The translations under genes and the position numbers were made by a program. Positions 21,890-32,751 of a DNA stretch of 64,000 nucleotides are shown in pieces (within the stretch, counting starts at the first letter, position 1; every line of letters begins with the position of its first letter). Source of the stretch: Aristolochia californica. Its lineage: Eukaryota > Streptophyta > Magnoliopsida > Piperales > Aristolochiaceae. The stretch lies in contig JARWKL010000008.1 of the NCBI GenBank assembly GCA_029961685.1, forward strand, positions 10,697,981 to 10,761,980, written 5' to 3'. Under the pieces are notes generated by a model, which made no database searches, was not told where the DNA came from, and worked only from the letters and a program-made list of their open reading frames with translations.

Positions 21890-22662
21890 ACTTTTCACTA
21901 CCATCTCATTCCAGATAAGAGCTCCTCTAAGCCTGGCAAATTGAAGAAAGACTTTTTCAACAATGTAAAGTCTCTTTTCCCTTCAAACCCACCACATCAA
22001 CTTCCAACCTCTGCTTCACGACCAGCGATCAAACAAAAGATGGTAGAACATATTCCTTCTGCTAGAAGACTTCAAGATGCTGGAATAAAGTTCCAGAAAA
22101 ATCAGTCCTGGGTTCTCTGATATAACCTTTTACAGAGGTGTCTTAGAAATCCCGTATTTACTTATTGACAAGAGGACTGAATCATTGCTAAGAAACTTGG
22201 TCCTCTGGGAGCAAAGTTACCTAACTGTTGGATCATATTTCACCAGCTATGCCATCTTCATGGATTACCTCATCGATACTCAATGAAAGTGGGATAATTG
22301 AACAAACATTGGGATCTGAAGAGGAAGTTGCCTCTACTTTCAACGGTTTGGGCTTGAACATTGCCTATGTTGGAGATGACAATGACTTCCTACCTCACTT
22401 GTGCAAAGAAGTGAATAAATATTGCAGGAGTAAGTTTTACATGTGGTGGTCAGAGCTAATAGCTGATTATTTCTCTAATCCTTGGACAATTATATCCCTT
22501 ATAGCAGCATTCTACCTCCTGATGCTTACCACTATTCAGACCTTTTTTTTTCTGCCTATGCTTATTTCAGACCTCCTTAGAGGTTGTTCTTTTAAATTTC
22601 TTGGTTGTTTCTTTCTTGTGCAATTTCACATTGTAATATTTGAGTTTGAAAGTCTCTATTAA
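21890..22662 (+). pseudogene. DUF247 gene, C-terminal half, frameshifted
   Basis: Plus-strand homology to the C-terminal half of plant DUF247 proteins runs in order: HYHLIPDKSSSKPGK, IPSARRLQDAGIKFQKNQ (the SAT-L-AGV-FK block), then in shifted frames EIPYLLIDKRTESLLRNL, the open frame 22228-22662 with GSEEEVASTFNGLGLN, HLCKEVNKYCRSKFYMWWSE and YFSNPWTIISLIAAFYLLML. The last is the C-terminal transmembrane helix typical of the family. At least two frameshifts and several stops are present. Homology starts near the same HYHL block where the 5320-6300 fragment ends. Confidence 0.82.
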
Positions 22663-23149
22663 TCAATTGTTGCTTGAATTAGTGTTTGTCTTTGATGCAT
22701 ATCTCTGTTTTTCTTGAGTTCTAGTTGCTACAGGAGTAATTATACCCCTTTCATATGTGAAAGAGAAAGATTTGGCCCTGACCCATACCCATAGTAATCA
22801 AAATCAGTAAGGAAAAGAATCTTCCCTAATCTAATTCAATCGAACTTTGTACATAATTATCATTTTTTATCATTGTGTTTTTTATAGGCACAAGATGCAG
22901 TGGGTTTATCCTTTGCACCACAATACCTAAAGATTCAACCATGTCCACTTCTTCCCCGGCCACCCATCAGGTAGTTACTATCGAAGCAGTAGAGAAGACT
23001 AGCCAACACAAGCTAAAATTTTACTCACTTTTTCATGGACGCCAATAGGGAGTTATATCCTAGTTGTTAGATCTTCTTTAAGCTAAAGTTTTTTTATCCA
23101 TTAGCTCCATATCAAAATGACTTGCAACACGAGTAGTAAAACAATGGAT
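22663..23149. other. Gene-free stretch
   Basis: AT-rich sequence between the DUF247 and CACTA relics. It may include the 5' part of the CACTA element, but I see no terminal repeat beginning CACTA and no further coding homology. Confidence 0.4.
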
Positions 23150-25065
23150 AATATACTCTCTTATGAAAGAACCATTTCCATCTAATAAGTCACTACATCA
23201 CAGCTACTATGAAGCTAAAACTCTTTTGCATGGTTTAGGATTCTATTATAATAAGATACATGCAAATAATAAATGACAATCTCAATTTAGAAGGATTAAG
23301 AGGAGGATAAGTGCCTACAATGTTCTAATCTAAGGTTGATAGAAGTCAGTCCTTCACAAAGTCTTATAATGTTTCCAACTCAAGCCATAGTGTCAGTGGG
23401 TGCTTAGATCAAAACAAACAACCAAAAAAATTAGGTGGTATGCCAAGATGCATGTAGATGAAAAAGATTCATTGATACGTCTGACAGATTCAAAACTAGA
23501 GTGTGAATTTGACTAAAAGTACTTTTCATTTGTTACAGACTCAGGAAATATGTATAGGCCTCCAAGTGATGGTTTCAACCTATTTGGCAATATGAGTATA
23601 TCTTACAGTATATGACCAGTAGTGATGATGTCTTATAGTTTACACCTATGAAAGATAATTTTTTTTTTATGACTTTAGTAAATCAAGAGCTAAAGTCTCC
23701 ATGTAATAATATTGATGTCTATTTTCTTAGACAAGTTGAATGACTAATGGGAAGAAGGCGTGCAAACCTTTGATACACATACAAGAGAGGTTTTTACAAT
23801 GCATGTTGCACTTCTTGGACCATAAAAGATTTCTCAACTTACATGTTACTTTTGGTTGGACACTAAAGGAAAATTGGCATGCCCAATGTGTATGACCCAA
23901 ACATATTGTATGAGGTTCAAACATTAAGGAAAAGAATGTTATTGACATTTTTTACCGATGGACGATAAGTGGAGGAGATAAAAAGTTTGATTGGTTCAGC
24001 TATCTGGATGTGAGATTAAGAGACAATTGTAGGAGCTCCCTTATATGTTGTGTGATATAACCCAAGCTAACAAGAAGATGAAACAATCATCTACTGAATT
24101 GAATTGGAAGATGAATTGCACATTCATTTGAGTTATGTTATTGATCAAAATTGAGATTATGACACAATCTAGATGTCATGCATATTGAGCAAAACATATG
24201 TGAAAGTATTGTGGGCACAATTTTGAATATAATTAGAAAAAAGAAAGACTCTGGAAAAGTTTACTTGACCTGGAAGATATGGGCCTAAGAAAAGAACTTC
24301 TTCAAAGAGTTGTCCACGATTCGGTTTATGTCTTCTACATTGTATACATTATCTCAGTAAGTGAAAGAAAAAATTGTTTGTAGTACTTTGTAGCATTAAG
24401 TTTTCAAATGGGTATACTTCAAATATATCACAATAAGTCAAGGTGGATTTGTCACATGTATCCAACCTAAGGAGTCATAATTATTATGTAATGATGCAAC
24501 ATTTTCTTCCTATTGGTTTACATGGTTATCTATCCAAAAGTGTATCCACACCAATTATTGAGTTGGGATAATTCTTCAAAGAGTTGTGCTCCATAACATT
24601 CAAGGTTGATGTGTTGAAGAAATTACAAGGTGACATCGTAGTAATCCTTTGTAAGTTGGAAAAGATTTTTCCACATCCCTTTTTTTATGTGATGGTTCAT
24701 CTGATAGTTCCTATTCGATTGAGAGGTTTTTTCACAAATTAAAAATATAGATACAGAATAAACCTCATCCAAAAGGTTCAATCGCTAAGGTATATATTGA
24801 CAATGAAGCTTTGATATTCTACTTTATGTACTTGGATGAAGTTGAAACAAGATTTAATCAGACAATTCAGAATTACTATGAAGATGTTGATTGCCTCAAG
24901 CATGAGCTAAGTGGAAAGACTAAATTATTCTTGGTTTGGTCTCGTATAAAGAAAATGTTGTGGGTTGTACTGAATAACTAGATGAGATCGAAGAATATCT
25001 CTTATAAGTGTTTGTCAGTTTCCTCTGGTAAGTTTAGTTATAAAATTTGGCTTTTAATTATTTTT
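23150..25065 (+). pseudogene. CACTA (En/Spm) TNP2-type transposase, heavily degraded
   Basis: TNP2-like transposases catalyse excision of CACTA DNA transposons. Plus-strand homology is spread over all three frames in the right order: YYEAKTLLHGLGFYYNKIHAN near 23205, SKQTTKKIRWYAKMHVDE near 23420, PPSDGFNLFGNMSISYSI near 23560, CNNIDVYF near 23705, EEGVQTFDTHTREVFTM near 23752, TKGKLACPMC near 23870, NGYTSNISQ near 24410, HNYYVMMQHFLPIGLHGYL near 24475 and KLEKIFPHPFFYVMVHL near 24655 (the DUF4218 region), ending with GSIAKVYIDNEALIFYFMYL near 24780. Many stops show an old copy. The 3' end and its terminal inverted repeat are lost where A3 begins at 25242. Confidence 0.85.
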
Positions 25066-25241
25066 TATTTATGATAAATAGTGAACACAAATTTTTTTTT
25101 CAAAGAGAGTGTACAACAAATCTGGATGAATGGCACTAAGAGGAATTTGCCCATAGGTTTAAATATAAGGTTTTTTGTGTCTATTAAGTATGTATGGCTC
25201 ACGTACAAGGTTAGATGCAAGTTAATATCTCTAATGATATC

Positions 25242-25632
25242 TGTAGAATTTAGGATCTCATTAAAAGAACTTTAGATCAACAAGAAAGAAGAAGAAGAAG
25301 AAGAGAGAAGGAGAAGACAAGAAGAAGAACGTGGAAGGAGAGAGTTTGGATTAAGGAAAAAGAGGGTTGCGTCAAAAAGAAAAATGAGGGTTGGACGAAT
25401 TTGTGGAAAGAGAGGAGAGTGCTTCAATGCCCTACCTCTTAGCCAATGCCTTTATTTATAGTTTTACAATGCCCTTAGGGCTACAACTTGATAAAACATA
25501 AGACATAAAAGGAACACATATTTACACTTCTATGCCATCTTTATGGAAAGTACCATTTTTTACACATATGCCACTCCTTTGATGTGTGGACTTCTTGTCT
25601 TGAGCTCGTGGGCTTGAACCCATCTTCCAACA
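25242..25632 (-). repeat. 3' LTR of A3
   Basis: About 391 bp from tgtagaatttaggatctc to cccatcttccaaca, matching the A1 and A2 LTRs. It is followed by cttcccctcaagctggagg, the polypurine tract on the minus strand (25633-25645). Confidence 0.9.
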
Positions 25633-25639
25633 CTTCCCC

Positions 25640-26284
25640 TCAAGCTGGAGGAGAAAAAACATCATAAATACCCAGCTTGCCACATATAAACGATAGGATT
25701 TTAGATGTAACAGGTTTAGTGAGAATATCAGCTACTTGCTCTTGAGATGACACATGTTTGAGAGAGATTATTCCTGCTTGAAACTTCTCCTGTATAAAAT
25801 GACAATCCACCTCAATATGTTTAGTTCTTTCATGAAAAACTGGATTTGAAGTGATATGAATGGCTACTTGATTATCACACTGTAGATTCATGGACCCCTT
25901 TTTATAAAAAGTTCGGTAAGAAGGGTCCTGATCCATAAAAGTTCACTAACGGTATGGGCCATAGCTCTGTATTCTGCTTCGGCGCTAGATCTTGCAACCA
26001 CTTTTTGCTTCTTACTTTTCCATGTAACCAAGTTTCCCCCAACCAGAGTACAATATCATGATGTAGAGTTTCTATCATCAAGAGATCCAGCCCAATCTGC
26101 ATATGAGAAGCCTTCTATTGTGAAGTGCCCATGTTTTTTATACAGCAATCCTCTTCCTGGAGCTCCTTTTAGATAACGTAATATTCTCTCTAAAGCCTGC
26201 CAGTGGGTAATTTATGGTTTGTGCATGAATTGACTCACCACACTTACAACATATGATATGTCTGGCCTAGTTACCGTGAGATAA
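25640..26284 (-). pseudogene. RNase H and RT end, element A3
   Basis: The open frame 25640-25936 reads [53 protein letters not shown] and [14 protein letters not shown], a well-kept copia RNase H C-terminus. Upstream in other frames are [35 protein letters not shown] and HWQALERILRYLKGAPGRG. The core Asp in CDNQ is present. Frameshift near 25930. Confidence 0.9.
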
Positions 26285-26285
26285 A

Positions 26286-26479
26286 CCCAAGAGGAAAGTT
26301 GGGAAGAACAAAAAAAAATACATATCAAGAAGTTCTCCCCCATTCCCCACATTAGATGCCACTATTACAATGAGATGGGTCACTATGCCCATATTTGTCA
26401 AGTAAAGAATGCAAATGGCATAAAAAAAGTTGGGTACCCAAGACAACTGGAAAGGTTATGATAACCCAAAAGAACATGG
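26286..26479 (+). pseudogene. Sirevirus-like gag zinc knuckle fragment (left piece)
   Basis: On the plus strand, CHYYNEMGHYAHICQVKN near 26350 is a CCHC knuckle with the second Cys changed to Tyr, followed by NGIKKV and PK-rich sequence typical of the spacer between gag and protease in Sirevirus-type copia polyproteins. The frame is interrupted by insertion of C1 at 26480 and resumes at 28971. Confidence 0.68.
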
Positions 26480-26812
26480 TGTTGAAGAGCATATATGGAA
26501 GTCTTACATGACTCTCACAATAAAAAGTCTCACAGAGCCAAAATTAATATGCTGAAGTTTTACAAGAGTTTCATAGGAGGTCTGACAGAAAGGTCTTAGT
26601 TAAAAGTGTTTTAGTTATGTTAGTTTTCCATTTATATTTAGTTGTTTCATTATTATAAGACTTATCTTTAAGTGTTAGACTTTTTTGTAACTGGGACAAG
26701 GGTAGTTTAATAATAAGTGGATTCAACTTATTTACTCTATTATAAAAAGAGTCTCATTGTACATATATTACAAAAAGTCGATGAAGTATTTAAGTTTTCT
26801 TGAAATTCAACA
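26480..26812 (+). repeat. 5' LTR of C1
   Basis: 333 bp from tgttgaagagcatatatgg to gaaattcaaca. The ends TGTTGAA/TTCAACA form a 7-bp inverted repeat. Confidence 0.9.
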
Positions 26813-26824
26813 TGGTATTAGAGC
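26813..26824 (+). promoter_or_regulatory. Primer binding site of C1
   Basis: tggtattagagc, one mismatch from the initiator-Met site, directly after the LTR. Confidence 0.85.
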
Positions 26825-28617
26825 AGGTTCTATGATTTGACACAATCAACCAACATAGATAATGGGATACTTTTTTTATCTATCATCTCAAGTAGTTTAG
26901 GTTCATATTCTTTCTTTTTTTTTCTTTTTTTTCATGTCCTAGTACTCGTTGTTTTCTTGGTGTTAGCACCTCCATACTGAACTTTTCATATTGAAAATTA
27001 TATATTTACGAAAATAACTTTGAGCCTAGTTTCCAACTCAAAATTAAATTGCTCAATCAAAGTTTTTTATATAGAGAAATTGATATTTGAAAGAGCAAAT
27101 GTCAAATTGCAAGAGAGGTTCGAGCTATAACAAAATGCTTCAAATTTTGAGGAATTTTACGCCATCAAGAATGAGACTTTATATGAAGAATTATATCTCA
27201 AAAGATAGATTTATAAGTCTATTTTCTTTCTGATTAAATTAATTCTGAAAATGAATTTTCTAGAGGGAGATATCAATATCAGAAGAGTCAATGGTCATGC
27301 TAGACAAAGAAAAAAGTGTACTCAATTCGAACAGATTATAAACTCCGAAATATAGCAGATTATTTATCTCAAAATAATTATATTTTATGAGTAAAAGTTA
27401 TACTTTTATGAATGGTAGCAAAGTCTAGTTTCATAAGGAGAAATTTTTATGTCAATCTGATCTATATGTAATGAGATATTTGTGTTGGAATCAGCAACTA
27501 TCATGCTTCAAAATGAAGAAAATAAAGAGGTCATAACAGATTCAAGAACAAAGTTTTTTCTATAAAATTAGGTATAAAATTAAATATCTTTGAGTTTAGT
27601 TTCATGCCAACAAACAGTTTGTGATTCTGATTTGTATTGTGATAGATATTGATATCATAAGTAGTAAAGGTCAGTTTTACAAAAAATCTCTTTATTTTCC
27701 CTATTTTATCTCCTATTATTTCTCCATGCATTGGCAAGGATTGAGTTTCCTTTTCTCTTAGAATCCTAATTTTTTACAAAAATTCTCTTCTAATAAGAGA
27801 GTTTTGGTCATAATTAATCACTCCATGATGTGCTCGTTCAAGATATGCAGAAATTTCTAGGTTTGATGTTGTTTTCAAATTTTACATTTTTTGTTACTTG
27901 TATCTTATGCATCGTCAACTAAAAAATTGTGGTTACCCCTAAAAAAAGTTATACTTGGCCAAATTTATTAAGTTCTACCATTATAGTCTCCCCTACTTTT
28001 TTTTTTTTTTAAAAAAAGCTCTCTTTGGAAGTATTAGTGTTTCATAGTCGCCTCATTTTGGATAAAATTATTTTCATCAAGTATTTCTTTAGTTTATCGA
28101 GTTGATTTTTCACCACTTCAAAGCAATGTCTAGACCCACTACCTAAAGAGTATAGGAGTGTGTCCAACATCTTGTTTTACTCAAGTCTTTTATTCTTCAG
28201 CCAAGAGGTGATTTGTGAATGAACTACCATTAAAAAAGTGAGTAATCACTTTGTTAAGACCTAAAGTTGGGTCATTTTTCTATTTTAAAAATTGACTAAA
28301 ATGTGTTTCAGACTATGACCATTTTGACTTGTGTATGGAGCTTTTTTTGTAAGGCTAGGAGTGATTTTCTTCTCCTACATTGTAATTTGTCCAAGTTGGT
28401 TTCTATGTTTTTTTTATCCCCAGATTGAGATGGAGAAGTAGAAGAAGTACAAGAAAGGGGTATTTTGTTCCAAATAATGTGGCAAATTTTATGTAACTAA
28501 AATATTCAAGAGAGGGGGAGAACAAATGATGAAGATTTAACATTTATGAATAATTTCTAGCCAGTGAAGATTGAAGACCTAGAATCCTTTTCATCGCAAG
28601 TTGAATTTATAGACTCT
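26825..28617 (+). other. Non-coding interior of C1
   Basis: No coding domain is seen. A weakly conserved block with a gagTcTAGTTTC-like core and a following gatattgatatc-like box recurs at about 27015, 27205, 27420 and 27590 (spacing roughly 170-215 bp). The 3' part has the block aggagtgtgtccaacatct and caagaggtgatttgtg also seen in C2, and a related form in F at 57230. Confidence 0.6.
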
Positions 28618-28631
28618 ACCTTGAGGGGAAA

Positions 28632-28970
28632 TGTTGAAAAACATATCTGGAAGAGCCTTACATGAATTTCAAAATAAGAAGTCTCATAGAGCTAAAATTA
28701 ATATGGTGGAATCTTATAGGAGTCTCCTAGGAGGAGGTCTCACTGAAGAGTCTCATTTAATGGTGTTTTGGTTGTGTTAGTCTTCTATTTATATTTAGTT
28801 GTTCAATTGTTCTAGGACTTACATTTTATTGTTTAACTATGGGTGTAACTAGGATGATGGTAGTTTAATTGTAATTAGATTCTACATGTTTCCTCTATTC
28901 TAAATAGAGGCTCATGGTACTCAAATTACAAAAAATTAATGAAGTATTTATGTTTTTTAGAAATTCAACA
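28632..28970 (+). repeat. 3' LTR of C1
   Basis: 339 bp from tgttgaaaaacatatctgg to aaattcaaca, preceded by the polypurine tract ttgaggggaaa (28621-28631). Confidence 0.9.
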
Positions 28971-29305
28971 TATGGGCAAACAAATTTGGTAGCCCAAACC
29001 TCCTAGTGCATCAAAATGTCATTCTAAAGGGACCCCAACTTAAAATGGATCTCTAAGAGTTAAAAAAAAATTGTGATGTAGATTTGTATCTAAGCCAAGG
29101 CACCGAAAAATGTTTGGATTTTGGATAGTGGTTGCTTGAGGCACATGACCGGTGATAAGAATAAAGTCATTGAACTCAAACCTAAAGATGGCGGTCACGT
29201 AAATTTTGGAGACAATAGCAGATACCATAAAAGGAATTGGTAAAATCAGTGCCTCAACCTCTGTCATATCCTATGTATATTGTGTTGAAGGGTTGATGCA
29301 TGACT
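28971..29305 (+). pseudogene. Sirevirus-like protease fragment (right piece)
   Basis: This continues the fragment at 26286-26479 after C1. It reads on through a Lys-rich spacer to NVWILDSGCLRHMTGDKNK, the Sirevirus-type protease active site (W-x-L-D-S-G-C), then VIELKPKDGGHVNFGDNS and VEGLMHDL, matching the family up to 29305, where the D LTR begins. The catalytic Asp is present. The gag/protease fragment was thus hit once by C1 and once by D. Confidence 0.78.
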
Positions 29306-30974
29306 TGTTGCCTCAAGTGGCTTCTTAAGAGGGGGTTGGATTGAGATTTTCAATTTAAAAGCTTAAGTTAGGTGTGTAATAAAAACTCATTGCGATATGG
29401 AAATTTCAAAGTAAAACAAGCAATTCAGACACAATAGGAGACAAAATATTTTTTTGTTATCGATGTTCCCTATTGGTATTCACCGCCCAAGAAGCCTTAC
29501 TTTGGAAATTTCATTATTTAAAATATCTAATAGTTGGATTACACAAAGAGATTTGGGCTCTTTTTAAGCCATGTGTAGCTCAATACACGCTTTTTATAAA
29601 CTCAATCTCCCCAAGTGATTGGTTAGATTCTAGCTCTAGGTATGCCTTTCTATCTAGATGAACCTTTTTCAAATAAAAATAAAGAAAGGGAAAACTTACA
29701 CTCAAGACTTTGAGAGTAGCTTCTCTTGAGAGCTTCTTTTCATTACAATGTATAGTATATGGGAGCTTGACTAATGTGAAATACAAGGATATGTGGAGGA
29801 AAGAGTGAGGAATATGCCAGAGCGTAGCTCTCTTACACTCAAAAGCACTTTAGAGAAGGAATTGAAATTTTTTGAGAATAAAGGCTTATAGATTTGCCAA
29901 TAACTACTCATTAACTTCTCTATATGTGGTTTGATGGGTTATTTAAAACTTCCCCAACCCAAAATAGTCATTTTTTTGCCCATTTTCAAAACTTAGTACG
30001 TTGATTGATCGATCACTATAAAGTGATACATCTATCAATCGACCATAATGATTCTCTTTTTTGTTAGGATGTGACTTATAAATCGATGGATTGATAGATC
30101 AACAAGTTACCATTGGCCCAAAAAGTTAAATTGATCGATGATTACCAAGTGATGATCGATCAATCATAATTTCCTTGGTTGTGCAATGCAAGTATGATCA
30201 ATCAGTGAACTTCCTATGACCGATCATGCTTTATGTCCTTGACCGGAAAGATTTTTTCTGATTGATCAATTGTGTGGGATGATAAATCATTCCAAGTAAA
30301 TTTTTCTTGCTTGGGCAGTATTGAATGATCAATCCAAATGGGATGATCGATCAATCGACTATGGTTGATTGATCATGCTTTATAATCTTAGCCTACACAT
30401 TCCTAGACGATCAATCAATGGTAGACGTTGATTGATCATTCCAGAGCCAATTCAACTAATTTGACTTTTAAAGCATGGAAATGATTGAATATATGTGCTC
30501 TAACATGTTTCAGAAGATGTGTATGATGTTTCTAAACATGTGTATATACAATGGCCTAAATCTCCATGTACACCACTGTACTTTAAAGGAAGGAGTTAGT
30601 AAAGTTCTCTTACATTTTTTACCGAGTTTTGATATACAACAATGACATTTAAATTCTAGTCTTCACATTATCTTCTTCTTCATAGGTACTTCTTCAAGAG
30701 TTGTCTACCAATGAAGCTTGAGGTCTTGAGTAGGCTTGATCATTTTGATGCTTTAGACCATGAGATGCATTATCTTCTGAAGGTAAAAGTATCTAAAATA
30801 CTTCGTTTACAAATGGTCAGCTCTATTAAGCTTTGTTGTCATCAAAATCAATACGGGAGTCAACCTATGGTAAAAAAATCTCCCCATTTTTTATGATGAC
30901 AAAACCTAACTTGAAAAATAAAAATATGCACATTCCCTAAGGTTCGGAGCTAAGTTAATTATGAAAGTTTGACA
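29306..30974 (-). repeat. 3' LTR of D
   Basis: About 1.67 kb. Its minus-strand start TGTCAAAC follows the purine run complement tattccccccctt (30975-30987), and its outer end on the plus strand is tgttgcctcaagtggc next to an aagaggggg box, like the 3' ends of known Sirevirus LTRs. The interior includes a cluster of GATC-containing words. The partner LTR is not in the window, so the ends are inferred. Confidence 0.6.
30000..30450. repeat. Cluster of GATTGATCGATCAATC-type words in the D LTR
   Basis: Many short self-complementary words (ttgattgatcgatca, tgatcgatcaatc, gatcgatcactat, gatgatcgatcaatcga) occur at uneven spacing over about 450 bp, in both orientations. A smaller cluster lies at 32650-32720, just after the D RNase H stop. 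The spacing is too irregular for a satellite. Confidence 0.75.
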
Positions 30975-31082
30975 TATTCCCCCCCTTAATCTTTAAATAG
31001 TGCATTTAAGTCATTTTAAGTTTCAAGTTTTAATTTCTTGAGTGTCTAGGTCCAAGTTCCATTTTTTTCTCCCCCTTGTTGT
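30975..31082 (-). promoter_or_regulatory. Polypurine tracts of D
   Basis: On the minus strand two purine runs lie upstream of the LTR: AAGGGGGGGAATA (30975-30987) and AAGGGGGAGAAAAAAATGG (about 31058-31077). Polypurine tracts prime plus-strand DNA synthesis; repeated tracts upstream of the 3' LTR are a reported Sirevirus trait. Confidence 0.6.
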
Positions 31083-31259
31083 CATACTCAAACAGATATG
31101 AAAATGTAAATATGTGAGTAAGCACAAAATTTAGCTCAAAGGCCATTTCATATATATGCGCAATTCATTACAAAAGATGTACTCAAGTACAATGCTTCAA
31201 TCAATATGTAAGCATTCATAATTACAAAAGGGAGTCAAAATGGAATGGTCCTAAGGACT

Positions 31260-32445
31260 AGATAGAGAGGTTGCTAGGCTAGAGGCGGTAAGTGGCTGAG
31301 GATAGTCTCGAGAAGACTCTCAATCCTCTATTGTCGTTGTTGTAGCTCGATCTGTCTGGCCTTCAATTGTTCTTTCATTGCAAGACCCACTACTTTAGTC
31401 ACCCAGATGTCATCCTTGTATCCTCAAGTGATGATAGGCGATCGATGGATGACAAAGTACCTTCTTTAGTGCGTCTCCTCTTCGTGAATTTAAATTGATC
31501 CGCTTTAGGTTTCAGACTTCATTCATCTCTAAATCCAATTGGCTGAGGGGCCACTTCTCTTTGAATCGTATCCTTCTAAACCCATTGTACTCGCCATTTG
31601 GCAAAGCCGAAATTTCCAACCTCAATCTCTCCAATGGAAATCATCTTGGTGATGCCCTCCGACTCTTCATCTAAAAAATCAACTCCGCTCTGACGGAAGA
31701 TGGCCGTGATGGCTTGAGTGAAGGGGAGTCCCTCTGCTCTAGAGCTAGTAGGTATATCGGCCATCTAATCAACCATGAAATATCCAACGTTGAGTTTCAC
31801 TCTTGGAGTAATTGCCCACATCTAGAATATGTCGACTATAGTCAATCTACAATACGTCCCCTTCCTCAAATTGAAGATGTGGGTGATAATTTTGATTATT
31901 ACCCATTGTGCCATCGTGAGGTCCTCGATCTTGACGTCATAAGAGCTCCCTGCTTGCTGCCCAAGTACTAGCATGATGGCATCTTGTATATTCTGGGGGT
32001 AGTCGGGGGTGAAGATTGTTTGACCAATTTTCCTTCACATATTAGGTCATTCCCATGAAGGTAGTCTTGAGCGTATCATTCAAGTACATAGAAGAATCTA
32101 TATCATCGTTTTCTTCACATAGGACGAAATCTTCAAGTTGTTAGGACTGGCTTGTTCTATCTAGAGGTTCAAATCAAAGATCTTCACAGGTAGGGGATAA
32201 ACCAGCTCATCAAATTCAAGGAGCCCCTTATAGGAGGAAAACATCCTCTCAAAATCATCAATTTCCCTTGTGCAAAAGGCCAAATCGTCCTTGCACAGCT
32301 CCACTATGCTCTTATTAAAGAAATTTGAGAAGCACCTACCCTATTGTTACCTCGTTTGGAAGTGTTCCCTCCAATCGGGCATATCCTAGAAGATTTCAAG
32401 TTTCTTTGATGGGGCCTTCTTCGCCATAACCTTTGTGCGCAACAT
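31260..32445 (-). pseudogene. ORF downstream of pol in D (env-like position), degraded
   Basis: On the minus strand an ATG at 32445 starts MLRTKVMAKKAPSKKLEIF and a stop follows. Homology-like sequence continues in several frames: GLLEFDELVYPLPVKIFD, LGQQAGSSYDVKIEDLTMAQ, RKGTYCRLTIVDIF, RVKLNVGYFMVD and MADIPTSSRAEGLPFTQAIT with AIFRQSGVDF. The layout (basic start, FDELV, then GT-R-T-VD and an INVG/MADI-like block before LPF-IT) resembles the plant proteins annotated as putative plant transposon protein (PF20167), found beside some copia elements. It lies after RNase H and before the 3' LTR, the env-like slot. The family match is from memory and moderate at best. Confidence 0.5.
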
Positions 32446-32751
32446 AGTGTGAAAACTAATTTTGAGAGAGGGAGAGGCTAAAATGAGGGTTTTAACCTTG
32501 GTTTTGAGTGTGAATCGCTCAAAATTGGAAAGTTAAAAAGGATTAGGGCTTAGAAACACTTGGAGAATATCGGCATAGGGTTTTGAAATGATTTGGAGTG
32601 AAGAGATTTGGTTAAAAATTGCTTGTGTCTCTTCAACCTTTCATTTTGCACAGCAAATGATTGACCATTCTATTTTGATTGATTGAGTAATCAATAGGCA
32701 TTGATCAATCAATGACCTATGTAGAATGACAAAAATGTAATCTTTTGATTT

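Larger units (their letters stand above)
25242..26284 (-). mobile_element. Ty1/copia element A3, 3' fragment
   Basis: A minus-strand A-family fragment with its 3' LTR, polypurine tract, RNase H and the end of reverse transcriptase. It is cut at about 26284 inside the RT block [19 protein letters not shown], where it abuts Sirevirus-like gag sequence. Its left edge interrupts the CACTA relic. Confidence 0.9.
26480..28970 (+). mobile_element. Non-autonomous LTR element C1 (LARD-like)
   Basis: A complete plus-strand LTR element of about 2.5 kb with 5' LTR, primer site, about 1.8 kb of non-coding interior, polypurine tract and 3' LTR. The flanks are catgg on the left and tatgg on the right, a 5-bp target duplication with one transition. 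No gag or pol is present, so it needed proteins from an autonomous copia relative. C2 and the interior of G share its sequence. Confidence 0.88.

Noticed and set aside
22228..22662. 144-codon frame as an intact small membrane protein
   Set aside because: Its first residues are out of frame with DUF247 homology and the rest is only the family's C-terminal part, so it is a fragment, not a gene.
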